From positions 43,703,080-43,767,079 of the forward strand of contig NC_087068.1 of the NCBI RefSeq assembly GCF_963678635.1: a stretch of DNA of 64,000 nucleotides, read 5' to 3'. The notes under the pieces were generated by a model. It worked only from the letters and a program-made list of their open reading frames with translations. It ran no database searches and had not been told where the DNA came from. Positions within the stretch are counted from its first letter, which is position 1, and each line of letters opens with the position of its first letter. Position numbers and translations under genes: made by a program. This document shows positions 63,733 to 64,000 of the stretch, piece after piece. This stretch comes from Symsagittifera roscoffensis (taxonomy: Eukaryota; Xenacoelomorpha; Acoela; Convolutidae).

Positions 63733-64000
63733 TTTTTTAAGCAGCTAGCAAGATTTGATGTGGTAAGCATGTTATGTGTGCTAAAGTTTGTATAACTCGG
63801 TCCAGACCTTCGCAAAACGTGTTTTAGCAAGCGAAATATGATGCATCTGAATCAAATCACAAAATAAAAATGAAGATGCACGAACAAAAATTTTTCATGT
63901 GCAATTAATTTGTCAAAAAAGATATAAGGTTCCAGAAAATTGTCAGATCTAACTAATCTTGCATCAGTCTGTTTCCAGTTAGCGCTCATAGCGCGTACGT
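63733..64000. other. No gene recognised
   Basis: Window end, with no supported feature. Confidence 0.5.

Overview
This window looks like nuclear DNA from an animal, probably an invertebrate; I cannot name the species. The evidence is a spliced animal gene with GT-AG introns, CR1-like LINEs, a Penelope-like element, Helitron-like elements, tRNA-derived repeats and AT-rich introns. There are no prokaryotic operons, ribosome binding sites or CRISPR arrays.

Region 1 (about 1-22.9 kb) is a graveyard of retroelements. A decayed LINE (LINE-D, 2.04-4.18 kb) is followed by LINE-A and LINE-B. LINE-A exists because a 3,706-bp segment was duplicated in tandem (3149-6854 and 6855-10560). LINE-B is nearly full length but frameshifted, and a 115-bp Penelope end piece is inserted near its 3' end. 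A hAT-type MITE sits at 13.33-13.56 kb. LINE-C (about 14.16-21.58 kb) belongs to another family and is split in its reverse transcriptase by a 3.6-kb Penelope-like element (PLE, 16.97-20.57 kb). The PLE has an ORF1 remnant, a reverse transcriptase (RT) with a PHD-like zinc finger between motif B and the YVDD motif, a GIY-YIG endonuclease, and a type I hammerhead ribozyme fold in its 3' end.

Region 2 (23.7-51.0 kb) is one host gene on the + strand. Twelve exons encode about 518 aa of coiled coil that match ODF2/cenexin, a component of centriole appendages and sperm-tail outer dense fibres. Its introns are packed with repeats: tandem Helitron-like elements carrying a ~160-bp satellite, a second ~150-180-bp satellite, a ~450-bp repeat here called P, and a tRNA-headed repeat here called S with a 3' hairpin. 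Every P, S and Helitron-like copy I could orient reads in the gene's direction.

Region 3 (51-64 kb) holds more P and S copies, long stretches with nothing recognisable, and a two-exon piece of a multi-pass membrane protein gene on the minus strand (58.87-60.87 kb). Two copies of a short element with subterminal inverted repeats lie at 62.6-63.7 kb.

The observations most worth following up are the zinc finger inside the PLE RT, the two PLE ribozyme copies, a UGA-CUAG readthrough context joining ORF1 and ORF2 of LINE-C, the head-to-tail Helitron/satellite structure, and the S repeat repeatedly nested in P.
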